This document shows, piece after piece, positions 1 through 8,256 of a stretch of 56,618 nt of DNA. The stretch's first letter is position 1; each line of letters opens with the position of its first letter. The notes under the pieces were generated by a model, which did not search any database, was not told where the DNA came from, and saw only the letters and a program-made list of their open reading frames with translations. Position numbers and translations under genes: made by a program. This DNA is from Pseudomonadota bacterium. Its GTDB lineage: Bacteria > Tectomicrobia > Entotheonellia > Entotheonellales > Entotheonellaceae. The stretch lies in assembly GCA_005777235.1 (NCBI GenBank), contig SXND01000162.1, positions 1 through 56,618 on the forward strand, written 5' to 3'.

Positions 1-72
1 CTTCCGTGCCGATGCCAGAGCACCACGCATCCTCTCACACTGCTCGCGACTGATGTCGCTTGGATACACCAC
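1..72 (-). CDS. N-terminal fragment of an IS4/IS5-type transposase, running off the left edge
   Basis: Reading leftwards from a GTG at 72 (or 69), the frame stays open to the edge and gives VYPSDISREQCERMRGALAS. This resembles the usual opening of IS4/IS5-group transposases (YPSDLSREQFEKIRPLLE type). Only about 23 residues lie in the window, so neither the catalytic domain nor intactness can be judged. It lies just beyond the IS110 copy, in keeping with the mobile-element cluster here. Confidence 0.45.
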   Translation of the reverse strand, partial: MVYPSDISREQCERMRGALASARK

Positions 73-150
73 GGTCCTACTGCCTCCCTGGTGTGTGGAA
101 GCACAGTAGATCATCTTTCCAAAAGACTTTAAACCGGTTCTCAGGCACCG

Positions 151-216
151 CCGGAAGCCGAAGCGACGCAGGAGCGTAGCAACTGTCTTGATTGTCAAGG
201 GGACCTTCTCTATTTT
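151..216. repeat. Shared IS110 flank, copy A (copy B at 3036-3101)
   Basis: About 65 bases just beyond the 3' end of the IS110 transposase frame closely match those beyond the second IS110 remnant. Both carry the core gcgacgcaggagcg, then agcaactgtctt, and end in a tattttttag run. The match extends past the coding region, so it is probably the non-coding right end of the element, where IS110-type bridge RNAs may be encoded. Exact element boundaries cannot be set because IS110 lacks terminal inverted repeats. Confidence 0.6.
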
Positions 217-1194
<978 letters not shown>

Positions 1195-1381
1195 ACGGGC
1201 TCAAGGGCACCAGACACCTGTACGGGCTCTGGGAGTCCAGAACGTGACGACCCACGCGACGCTCCAGTCTCGATGGACTAAGGCTCAATAGGTCTACAAC
1301 GTCCTGGGACTGCGTGATGGGGATGCCCCCACATCACCCCGTAAAGATACAAGGCTGGAGGCGGTCGCCTGCAGGCCGATA

Positions 1382-1627
1382 TTAGGCTCCGTCTCTACTG
1401 GCTGGCCATAGTTCTGCCGTAATTGGCAGATTGAAGAGTTCGCTCCGTAACAGCCGCGTCGAGAAAAACAACACCTCAAGATTCTCCACTGCCCCTGTAT
1501 CAGGGTTGAGGCGGGCAATGACTTCGTCGCCGCATTCCTCCGATTCTTGCTCAGCATACGGTGGACACGTGTCAATATGTAGGATGTAGGCCTCTCGATC
1601 ATAGGCAAATGTCAATCGCGTTCCCAT
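1382..1627 (-). CDS. DUF2283-type small protein (antitoxin-like)
   Basis: 81 residues starting MGTRLTFAYDREAYILHID. The composition and the stretch EECGDEVIARLNPDTGAVE followed by LEVLFFSTRL match the DUF2283 pattern of a short beta-strand protein with an xhxxDxxxxVxxhEhLxxS-like core. Its first codons overlap the end of the upstream small gene (stop at 1612) by 16 bases, implying translational coupling. DUF2283 proteins often follow DUF4258-type genes and are thought to act as antitoxins in such pairs. That role is inferred from pairing; no biochemical motif proves it. Confidence 0.65.
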   Translation of the reverse strand: MGTRLTFAYDREAYILHIDTCPPYAEQESEECGDEVIARLNPDTGAVENLEVLFFSTRLLRSELFNLPITAELWPASRDGA

Positions 1628-1767
1628 TCCGTTTCCCCTGGCGCCAGTTTTCTGGCGATGTATGCCGTGATGATCCAGTGGCGCGCACGCGGCTCGCGCT
1701 CGCTGACGACCACGACGACGACGTACTTACCGTGACGCAGGTCAGTATACCATCGAGAAAACAGCTT
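1612..1767 (-). pseudogene. DUF4258-like toxin-type protein, N-terminus removed by IS5
   Basis: The last roughly 50 codons read as host protein: SKLFSRWYTDLRHGKYVVVV, then RHWIITAYIARKLAPGETEW. This fits the C-terminal half of DUF4258-like proteins, where a strand pair is followed by a T-A-Y-hydrophobic motif and a charged tail. The open frame continues right to 1830, but the residues beyond 1768 come from the IS5 end. The native start is therefore lost and the gene is probably not functional. It overlaps the DUF2283 gene by 16 bases, the usual arrangement for such pairs. Family assignment is moderate because the domain is incomplete. Confidence 0.55.
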
Positions 1768-1768
1768 A

Positions 1769-2626
1769 GAGCGTGTTATGTATTTTGAACCATAAGTTCT
1801 ACGAAGCGTCTGAGCATCACAATAGCGCAAGCGACACAGTGCAAGCCTTGGAGAGTGTCAGCCAACTGTTCATCATCCCGGGCGAGACGGCGGAACCGCC
1901 CTGCCCAGCCAACGCTGCGTGCGACCCCCCACCGCTTCGGCAGCAACACAAAGCTCTTGTTTGCCTCGGAGAGTTTGACCACTTCGAGTGGCCTATGGTG
2001 GGCCGCAGCCGCCTGCGCGGCGTGGGCACCCGTAGAACCCTGGTCGACAGAGACGCGTTCCACGGCATCACCCATGACGTCTGGCACGTGCGCGGCCAAC
2101 CGCCCCACCTGCGCGCAGTCCTGGACGGTGGTTGGGGTCCCATGCCACGCCCACAGATGCCCCCACGTCTCCACCGCCATGGGCACTTTCCTGCCTCGTT
2201 GGCGTTGCGCTCCGTCCTACCCGGCCCGGGTACCACTGTCTGGGGTCGACGGCAACGTGCGACGGTCAACAAGCGCCGCCGCAGGCTCGGCGTGGCGCTC
2301 CTGCGCCAGCCGCACGATCGCGCGCCGATCCTGCACGATCGCTTCACACACCCCGGCCTTCAGCCCGCGTTGACTTTGTTGGGACACCGTATACCATGGT
2401 GGCAGGTCATGCGGCATGAAACGCCACGCCGCGCCCGTCCGCACCACCCAGCGCACACCGTGCACGACTTCGCGCAAGCTCTGAGGACGCTGAGGCGCTT
2501 CTGCGGTCATGAGGGTCACATAGGGGGCCACCAAGGCCCATGCGTCATCACTGCTCTCGCTGGGGTATGGTTGTCGGTTCATACCTCCAGTCTCCCAGTA
2601 GAAACTTCAAAGTGCATAACACCCTC
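1769..2626. mobile_element. IS5 family insertion sequence, about 858 bp
   Basis: Both ends carry an imperfect inverted repeat: inward from 1769 GAGCGTGTTATGTATTTTGA, inward from 2626 GAGGGTGTTATGCACTTTGA, 17 of 20 matching. TA flanks each end (1767-1768 and 2627-2628), as expected for IS5-group elements with a short TA-type target duplication. The element carries one transposase frame on the minus strand. Its left end truncates the DUF4258-like gene, and its right end supplies the last base of the stop codon of the small gene at 2626-2868. Confidence 0.8.
1776..2582 (-). pseudogene. IS5 family transposase with an in-frame amber codon
   Basis: A 268-codon frame starts MNRQPYPSESSDDAWALVAP and has the N-terminal helix-turn-helix region ending WRFMPHDLPPWYTVSQ. 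The DDE part contains LVDRRTLPSTPDSGTRAG, TWGHLWAWHGTP and SVDQGSTG. A TAG at 2217-2219 (codon 122) interrupts it right after GTRAG; related IS5 transposases continue GYDGAKRRKG, so Tyr TAC probably became TAG. Translation resumes in the same frame with DGAQRQRGRKVP. The terminal stop lies inside the left inverted repeat. The element is probably no longer autonomous. Confidence 0.85.
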
Positions 2627-2868
2627 TAGTCAGGATTCGGCTCCCTGATGGTGTCTACGGGATACGCAGGCTCGTCTTCACCATACGCCTTGGCGAATGC
2701 CTGTTGGGAGAGACGTATCCAATCAGCATGGTCGTCGGCAGGTTCGTGGGTATCTTGTTGCTTTGGCAAGACGACGACGAGCAGGGGCGTATCGGGCTCT
2801 AACATACATGGTTCATCGAGGTGAATGCGCTCACCGTCAAAGTGGGCGCGTATAGTTCTTGAGGGCAT
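2626..2868 (-). CDS. Small antitoxin-like protein, C-terminus ending at the IS5 junction
   Basis: 80 residues, start MPSRTIRAHFDGERIHLDEP, with a good ribosome site (GGAGAAG, 7 bases before ATG). The opening pattern (short strand, H/T-F-D-G, then a D/E-E-P turn and LLVVVLP) is typical of small antitoxin-like proteins of the AF2212/DUF104 type. The tail GEDEPAYPVDTIREPNPD resembles that of host-encoded small proteins that sit before PIN or other toxin genes. The TAG stop uses the duplicated TA plus the first IS5 base, so a few C-terminal residues may be lost. Before the insertion it was probably directly upstream of the DUF4258-like gene. Confidence 0.55.
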   Translation of the reverse strand: MPSRTIRAHFDGERIHLDEPCMLEPDTPLLVVVLPKQQDTHEPADDHADWIRLSQQAFAKAYGEDEPAYPVDTIREPNPD

Positions 2869-3107
2869 GACACTTCTCCGGGAGATGATTGTCCATCGAC
2901 CTTGGTACTGGCACCGTCATTATCTGCCCGGGGAGACGATGCCTGCTGTTGAGAGGATGCTATGCTCTTCCGTAGGAATGTCCTCCTGTTTGTTCCTCTG
3001 CGCCTTTGGCGCCGAATGCTGGCGCTCAGCTGCTACCGGAAGCCGGAGCGACGCAGGAGCGGAGCAACTGTCTTGGTTGTCACGGGTGCCTGTTATATTT
3101 TTTAGCC

Positions 3108-3690
3108 CTAGACAACTTGATCTTTCCAGGGGGTCCGATGCTTCAACAGGGCGTTAAGGAAGGGCAAAAACTTCTGCCTCCATGCCGTCAGCGCCACTTT
3201 TTTGCCCTTCCCCGCGGCGAGCAACCGCGCATACAAGGCTGTGATCCGCGGGTGAGAGCGCGTGGCCACGAGGGGACCCATAGACAAGACCGTGCGCACG
3301 GGAGCGCGGCCGCCCCAAAGCATCCGCCGCCCGCGGAGAGTCCCACGGTCACCATGGAGGGGTGCCACGCCCACCAACGCCGCGATCTGCGGGCGCGTGA
3401 GCGTCCCCAACGCGGGGCGTGCCACCAACCACGTCCGGGCACCTATGGGGCCACTCCCCGGGGCACGCGGCCACAGGTCATCGTTTTCCCGCCACAGGGG
3501 GCTCGCCCGCAGCCGCGTCTCGCAGCCGCGTCTCGAGGGCGGCGTCCACCATGGCCAAGCGTGCGTTGCGCCAGGGGATAGGGGCCTCCATGGCTGTCTG
3601 GAGGCGCCCCTTCGCCCCCGCCAGGCGGTGCTGCTCCGCGGTACGCAGGACGACCCGTGGCTGGCGGCGCCCTCACAGGGCGCGCGACTT
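3108..3690 (-). pseudogene. Second IS110 transposase remnant
   Basis: Positions 3428-3108 read ALGTLTRPQIAALVGVAPLH, GTLRGRRMLWGGR and end FLNALLKHRTPWKDQVV. This is close to the C-terminal domain of the copy at 217-1194 but lacks its nonsense codon. Upstream, about 3690-3430, the sequence still encodes pieces such as GAPPATG and PLWRENDDL homologues, but in shifted frames. Everything N-terminal of roughly residue 170 is missing and abuts the OmpR-type fragment, so this is an old truncated copy. Confidence 0.75.
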
Positions 3691-3868
3691 GGTCGAGCAG
3701 GTTTTACATTTGCCCTTTGACGACCTGGATGACAGCCAACGCCGTCGCTTGAATACGGCCATCAGCCGTTTACGCGAGCGCCTGGGGGACGATCCGCGCC
3801 AGCCACGGTATCTGCACACCGAGCCAGGTGGCGGCTACCGCCTGGTGCTGCATGCCAGCCAGGAGTAG
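3683..3868 (+). pseudogene. C-terminal piece of an OmpR/PhoB-type winged-helix regulator
   Basis: The frame entering from the IS110 remnant reads LVEQVLHLPFDDLDDSQRRR, LNTAISRLRERLGDD and then YLHTEPGGGYRLVLHASQE. This is the recognition helix and beta-hairpin wing of an OmpR-type DNA-binding domain (R-x-L-N-T-A-I-S-R-L-R and TEPGGGYRLV are hallmark positions). The receiver domain and the first half of the effector domain are absent. No matching N-terminal half lies on the other side of the IS110 remnant, so a deletion accompanied or followed the insertion. Confidence 0.75.
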
Positions 3869-4122
3869 ACCGTGCGGCTAGGCCGCCAGAGCACCGCCAG
3901 TCCTGAACCCTCAGGTGCCTTCCCATGGAAATTTTTCGCAAGCCTCGGGGCCACGTGCTATATACTCTGCTTGATGTGGCAAGGGGCTCCCTGGTGGCGT
4001 GCGTGCGCTCTTGGCGTGTCGAGCTTCTCTCGGTGACTTTCCACGTGCTTACTGATGAAACGATCGCTATGCTCGCACAGCACACGACCCGACGTTGAGC
4101 ATCGCCTCCAAAAGGATGGAAT

Positions 4123-5481
4123 ATGACCCAGCCGCAGCAGGCATCTCCGTGTGTTTCTACCGTACCCGGTCCACAGTCTGTGGCGCTTTTCACCGACGAG
4201 CAGGAGTTCCTCGCTCCCGGTATTCAACGTATTGCCCAGTTGGCCCGCTTGACCATCTCCCACGGCGCAGGTGCCACGCTGACGGATGTCGACGGCAATC
4301 GCTACCTGGATTTCTACGCCGGGGTCACGGTGGCCAGCCTCGGGCATGCGCATCCGCAGTTAGTCGAGGCCCTGGAAGCCCAGATTCGTAAAGTGATAGT
4401 CGGGAGTTTTACGACGGAAAACCGCGTCAAGTTACTCGAGCTCATCGCGTCGCTGACACCGGGCAACTTGACCAAGACGCAGCTCTACAGCGGTGGGGCA
4501 GAGGCGGTGGAAGCGGCGATCCGGCTGGCCAAATCGTATACTAAGAAATTCGAGATCGTGGGCTTCTGGGGTGGTTTCCACGGCAAGACCGGACGGGTCA
4601 TGGGCCTGATTGGTGATGAATCCAAACACGGGTGGGGGCCGCTGCCCGGGGGCACGCACCTGGTGCCCTACGCCGACTGTTATCGCTGCCCCTTCCAGAT
4701 GCGCTATCCCGACTGTGGTATGTTTTGCCTCGATTTTATGCGCCAGAGCATTAAGAAATCGACGGCAGGGAGCGTTGCCGCGATTATCATCGAACCCATC
4801 CAGGGCACTGCCGGAAACATTGTGCCGCCGCCGGAATTCCTCCCGGGCGTACAAGCGATTGCGCAGGAAATTGGCGCCTTGCTCATTGTCGACGAAATCA
4901 TCACGGGTTTTGGGCGCAGCGGCGCGATGTTCGCCAGCGAACACACCGGGGTGGTGCCGGACATTATGACCATTGGCAAGGGCATGGGCGGGGGCTTCCC
5001 GGTCAGTGGCCTGGTGTCGACGCCCGAGATTACCGCCGCCGCGCCGTTTTCCAAGCCGAGTGCCTCTTCGTCCAGTTACGGCGGCAATCCCTTGGCGGCG
5101 AGCGCCGCGCTGGCGACCATCCAGACGATTGTGCGCGACAATCTGGTGGAGCATACCGAGCAAGTCGGTGCCATCCTGCTCGATGGCCTGCGTGCCTTAC
5201 AAGAGAAATACGAGTTTATCGGGGACGTGCGGGGCAAGGGACTGCTCATTGGCCTCGATCTCGTCAAAGACCGTCAGACCAAAGAAGAGCTGTCCGCGCC
5301 GGTGACCGAACGCATTTTCCAGGAAGCCCTCAAACGTGGCCTCATTCTGATGGGCTATTTCCCGCGTGTGCGGATCAATCCGCCACTGGTCATTACGGAG
5401 ACCCAGGTGCGAGAGGGGCTGGACATCCTCGACGAGGTGTTCCAAGGCATTGCCGACGAGGGCCAGTACCGCTATGTATAA
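4123..5481 (+). CDS. Class III PLP-dependent aminotransferase
   Basis: 452 residues, the usual size for the ornithine/GABA/glutamate-1-semialdehyde aminotransferase fold. Visible features: TDVDGNRYLDFYAGVTVASL near the N-terminus, the YSGGAEAVEAAIRLAK phosphate-binding region (122-137), VDEIITGFGRSG (256-267, Asp257 to the pyridine nitrogen) and the Schiff-base Lys286 in TIGKGMGGGFP. A cysteine cluster C186-x2-C189-x8-C198-x3-C202 lies in the middle; related class III enzymes carry a similar insert. The gene overlaps the next by 8 bases, so the aminotransferase and the dehydrogenase are probably coupled. The amino donor and substrate cannot be told from sequence. Confidence 0.9.
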   Translation: MTQPQQASPCVSTVPGPQSVALFTDEQEFLAPGIQRIAQLARLTISHGAGATLTDVDGNRYLDFYAGVTVASLGHAHPQLVEALEAQIRKVIVGSFTTENRVKLLELIASLTPGNLTKTQLYSGGAEAVEAAIRLAKSYTKKFEIVGFWGGFHGKTGRVMGLIGDESKHGWGPLPGGTHLVPYADCYRCPFQMRYPDCGMFCLDFMRQSIKKSTAGSVAAIIIEPIQGTAGNIVPPPEFLPGVQAIAQEIGALLIVDEIITGFGRSGAMFASEHTGVVPDIMTIGKGMGGGFPVSGLVSTPEITAAAPFSKPSASSSSYGGNPLAASAALATIQTIVRDNLVEHTEQVGAILLDGLRALQEKYEFIGDVRGKGLLIGLDLVKDRQTKEELSAPVTERIFQEALKRGLILMGYFPRVRINPPLVITETQVREGLDILDEVFQGIADEGQYRYV

Positions 5482-6481
5482 AGGGGCGATTGTTGGGTGT
5501 GGTGCGGTCGCCTGTCAGGCGCACGTCCCGGCCTGGCAGGCAACGCCCGGCTTCCAGATCGTCGCCGCGGTGGACCCCATCCCGGCGCAGCACGCCCAGG
5601 TGCAGGCGTTGCTGCCCGCTGTCCGCTGTTATGGCCATCTCGACACGCTGCTGGCCCACGAAGACGTGGATTTCCTCGACATCTGCACCCCGCCAGCGCA
5701 GCATGAAGCCAGCGTGCTCCAGGCCTGTGCCCGTGGGGTGCATGTCCTGTGTGAAAAACCCGTCACCTGCACGGCGGACTCCATGCAGCGCATCATAGAC
5801 GCCGTGGCCGCGGCCAATATCCTGGTATTTCCCATGCACAACTGGAAATATGCCCCGAGTATCCAGGCGCTCAAACGCCTCCTGCTCGACGGGGTGATCG
5901 GCACCCCCACGGCGGTGGAATGCACCACCTTGCGCACGAAACCGGCAGGCGAGACGGGTTGGCGGCTTGATCCGGCCATGGCGGGCGGTGGTATCCTCCT
6001 CGATCACGGCTGGCATGCGTTTTATCTGCTGCTTTTCCTGCTCGACGCAGCTCCGCAGCGCATCGCGGCCACAGTCGAGCGCCGCCTGTACTTGGCCACC
6101 GGGGTCGAAGATACGGTGACGTGTGACGTGCAGTTTCCGCAGGCGACTGCCAAGATCCATCTGACGTGGGCCGCTGCAGAGCGCATGAACCGTATCGTGA
6201 TCCACGGCGCGGGCGGCACTCTAGGCCTGGAGGATGCTCACTTGCATATTGCGCCACATGGTCAGGCCCCCCGCACTGTGGTGTTTCCAGCCGCCCTGTC
6301 GGCAGGCTCATACCACCCAGACTGGTGTGCCGCCATGCTGCCAGATTTTTATGCGGCGCTGGGCGACCAGACACAATGGTCGCGGAGTCTACGCGAAGCA
6401 GAAACGTGCTTACGCCTGACCATGCTCGCCTATCGTTCTGCGGCAGCGCAGGCACAAACGCTGGACTGCACGACAGGATGA
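5474..6481 (+). CDS. Gfo/Idh/MocA family NAD(P)-dependent oxidoreductase
   Basis: 335 residues from the ATG at 5474 inside the end of the aminotransferase gene; longer starts run through that gene and are rejected. The N-terminal Rossmann fold has AIVGCGAVACQAH (4-16) and the family CEKPVTCTADSM motif (EKP at 94-96, Lys contacting substrate and cofactor). The second domain contains GWRLDPAMAGGGILLDHGWH, the region carrying the catalytic Asp/His in this family. Members oxidise or isomerise sugars, inositols and related polyols. Next to an aminotransferase it could help make or break an amino sugar or amino polyol; this is inference. Confidence 0.88.
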   Translation: MYKGAIVGCGAVACQAHVPAWQATPGFQIVAAVDPIPAQHAQVQALLPAVRCYGHLDTLLAHEDVDFLDICTPPAQHEASVLQACARGVHVLCEKPVTCTADSMQRIIDAVAAANILVFPMHNWKYAPSIQALKRLLLDGVIGTPTAVECTTLRTKPAGETGWRLDPAMAGGGILLDHGWHAFYLLLFLLDAAPQRIAATVERRLYLATGVEDTVTCDVQFPQATAKIHLTWAAAERMNRIVIHGAGGTLGLEDAHLHIAPHGQAPRTVVFPAALSAGSYHPDWCAAMLPDFYAALGDQTQWSRSLREAETCLRLTMLAYRSAAAQAQTLDCTTG

Positions 6482-6593
6482 GAGCACGCCAGCGCGTCAG
6501 CGCGTCTCTCCGTCGGCCCGTCCAAGACCCGTCCGCCAGCCCGAGGCCTCTGTCCACGTCGTAGGGGCCGGGCTCTTAGGTATAAGGAGCGCA

Positions 6594-7958
6594 ATGAACA
6601 CGCAGACCTGGATGCCGCGCGGTGTATTGCTGCTGAGTCTCCTCCTCGGGAGCCTCCTGGTAGGTTCAGTGGCCTCGGCAGCCCAGCGCCTGACCCTCGA
6701 ACAATGTCTGGAACGCGCCCTCACGGCGAGTCCGGACATCACCGAAGCCCAAGCAGGCATCCGTATTGCCGAGAGTCAACTGGCCCAAGCGAAAGCCGGG
6801 CGTTTACCGCAAGCGACGTTTACCAGCATTAACGGGGTGATCAATGGGGCCAAAGGCGATGCGGTCACGGGGCGGACCACTAACGATCTCGGTCCCTTTT
6901 CGCGTGGCGAGCTTGAAGTGGTGCAGCCCTTGTATACGTTTGGGCGTCTCAGCGCCGAAATCCTCGCCGCCAGTCACGGCGTGGAGGCCAAACGGGCCGC
7001 AACGCAGAGTGCGCGGGACACCACCATCGCTACCGTCAAGGAGCTGTATTACAATCTGTTGCTCAGCCGCCAACTCAAAACGTTGCTCGATGAAGTGCGG
7101 GACAATTTTACCAAAGCCCTGGACACGGCGCAGAAGCGTCTGGAGGCCAGCCAGGGTACCATTACGCAACAGGACGTGCTCAAGCTGCGCATTGGCCTCG
7201 CCAGTGTGACCCGCGAGGTGTATACCCTGGAGCGTGCCATTGCCGTGACCCGTGGCGCCCTCCTGCGGCAGCTTGGTATCCCGCTGGAGGCGGATGTCGA
7301 TATTGCGGACGAGCGTTTGGAGCCTGTGGCCCTGCAACTCCAGCCCCTGGGGCGCTATCTGGAGCAGGCCGGGGTGCATCGTGCCGACATCGCGCAACTG
7401 GAAGCGGGCCTGGCGGCGCGTCAGGCGCGGGTGGAAGCGGCCCGTGGTGCCTACTATCCTGCCGTGTTTCTCGCCGGTGGTCTGCGCTATGCCACCGCCC
7501 CCAACCGCGACAATCAGGACAGTCCATTCGCCAAGGACGAGTTTAATTTTTTTCATGGTGGGGCGGCAGTGGGGTTGCGCTGGCAGCTCGATTTCTGGAT
7601 GACCCAGGCGAAGGTTGAAGAACGCCTTGCCGAGCTCTCTCAGGTGGAAGCCCAAAAGCACAACGCCACCTCCGGCATTGCCCTGGACATGCAGCGGCGC
7701 TATCTGGAAGTGCAGGAAACGCAACAAAAAATGGCGGCTGTCCAAGATGCCCGCAAAGCCGTCCGTGCCTTGCTGGCTACCACGCTGGCCAATTTTGAAT
7801 TAGGCCTCGGCGAGGGCAAAGAGGTGTTTGAAAATCTCGGCTTGTACGCCAGGGTGGTGAGCGAATACTACACGACGGTGCGGGACGTGAATATCGCGGC
7901 GGCCCAACTGACGCGGGCGACTGGCCAGGAAGTGACCACGCTAGCGTACCGGCGCTGA
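6594..7958 (+). CDS. TolC family outer membrane efflux protein
   Basis: 454 residues with a clear signal peptide (MNTQTWMPRGVLLLSLLLGS, cut after ASA). Two homologous coiled-coil repeats follow: LEQCLERALTASPDITEAQA at the start of repeat one, the ELEVVQPLYTFGRLSAE strand region, long helices with KTLLDEVRDNFTKALDTAQK, then repeat two with WQLDFWMTQAKVEERLAELS. This is the standard OEP architecture of a trimeric outer-membrane channel with a periplasmic tunnel. A ribosome site (aaggag) precedes the ATG. No inner-membrane partner is adjacent; the RND adaptor and pump at 54-56.5 kb are a possible but distant match. Confidence 0.92.
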   Translation: MNTQTWMPRGVLLLSLLLGSLLVGSVASAAQRLTLEQCLERALTASPDITEAQAGIRIAESQLAQAKAGRLPQATFTSINGVINGAKGDAVTGRTTNDLGPFSRGELEVVQPLYTFGRLSAEILAASHGVEAKRAATQSARDTTIATVKELYYNLLLSRQLKTLLDEVRDNFTKALDTAQKRLEASQGTITQQDVLKLRIGLASVTREVYTLERAIAVTRGALLRQLGIPLEADVDIADERLEPVALQLQPLGRYLEQAGVHRADIAQLEAGLAARQARVEAARGAYYPAVFLAGGLRYATAPNRDNQDSPFAKDEFNFFHGGAAVGLRWQLDFWMTQAKVEERLAELSQVEAQKHNATSGIALDMQRRYLEVQETQQKMAAVQDARKAVRALLATTLANFELGLGEGKEVFENLGLYARVVSEYYTTVRDVNIAAAQLTRATGQEVTTLAYRR

Positions 7959-8126
7959 CGGTGGCGGCGGCTCATAGCCACGGCACTGCAAGACCGGTAA
8001 GGGCGGATATTTGCGAAACGAGTCATCGGTCTGTGACCGTAGGCAGAGATAAAACACACTGCCCCGCGTGGTCGCGGTCACCTTCACATGCTGACATGCG
8101 GCACAGAGTCCTGGAGATTGTGGCAT
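7941..8126 (-). CDS. Small four-cysteine protein, probably zinc-binding
   Basis: 61 residues from the ATG at 8126: MPQSPGLCAACQHVKVTATT, then FYLCLRSQTDDSFRKYPPLP and VLQCRGYE. Cysteines are spaced CxxC...C...C, as in a small zinc-ribbon-like fold, and the KYPPLPVLxCxGY end recalls a widespread family of uncharacterised small proteins. The longer frame to 8225 adds residues with no family resemblance, so the internal Met is preferred. It converges on the TolC gene, overlapping its stop region by 18 bases. Confidence 0.6.
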   Translation of the reverse strand: MPQSPGLCAACQHVKVTATTRGSVFYLCLRSQTDDSFRKYPPLPVLQCRGYEPPPPSAPVR

Positions 8127-8256
8127 CGCACTGGCTTTCGTGAGAATGGACAGGCCTGCGCGCTTCCACGCCCGGTCAGAGCGGGTAGGCGTGTAAGGCG
8201 CCTCATGCGTGTCGTAGTATAGCATACCGGCAGCATTGCCAGGGAGAGGTCACGGC

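Noticed and set aside
3961..3966. TATACT as a -10 box for the aminotransferase operon
   Set aside because: No -35-like hexamer occurs at 16-18 bases upstream, so it was not called.
4432..6557. Minus-strand open frames opposite the aminotransferase and dehydrogenase
   Set aside because: Both plus-strand genes have complete family motifs; the antisense frames have none.
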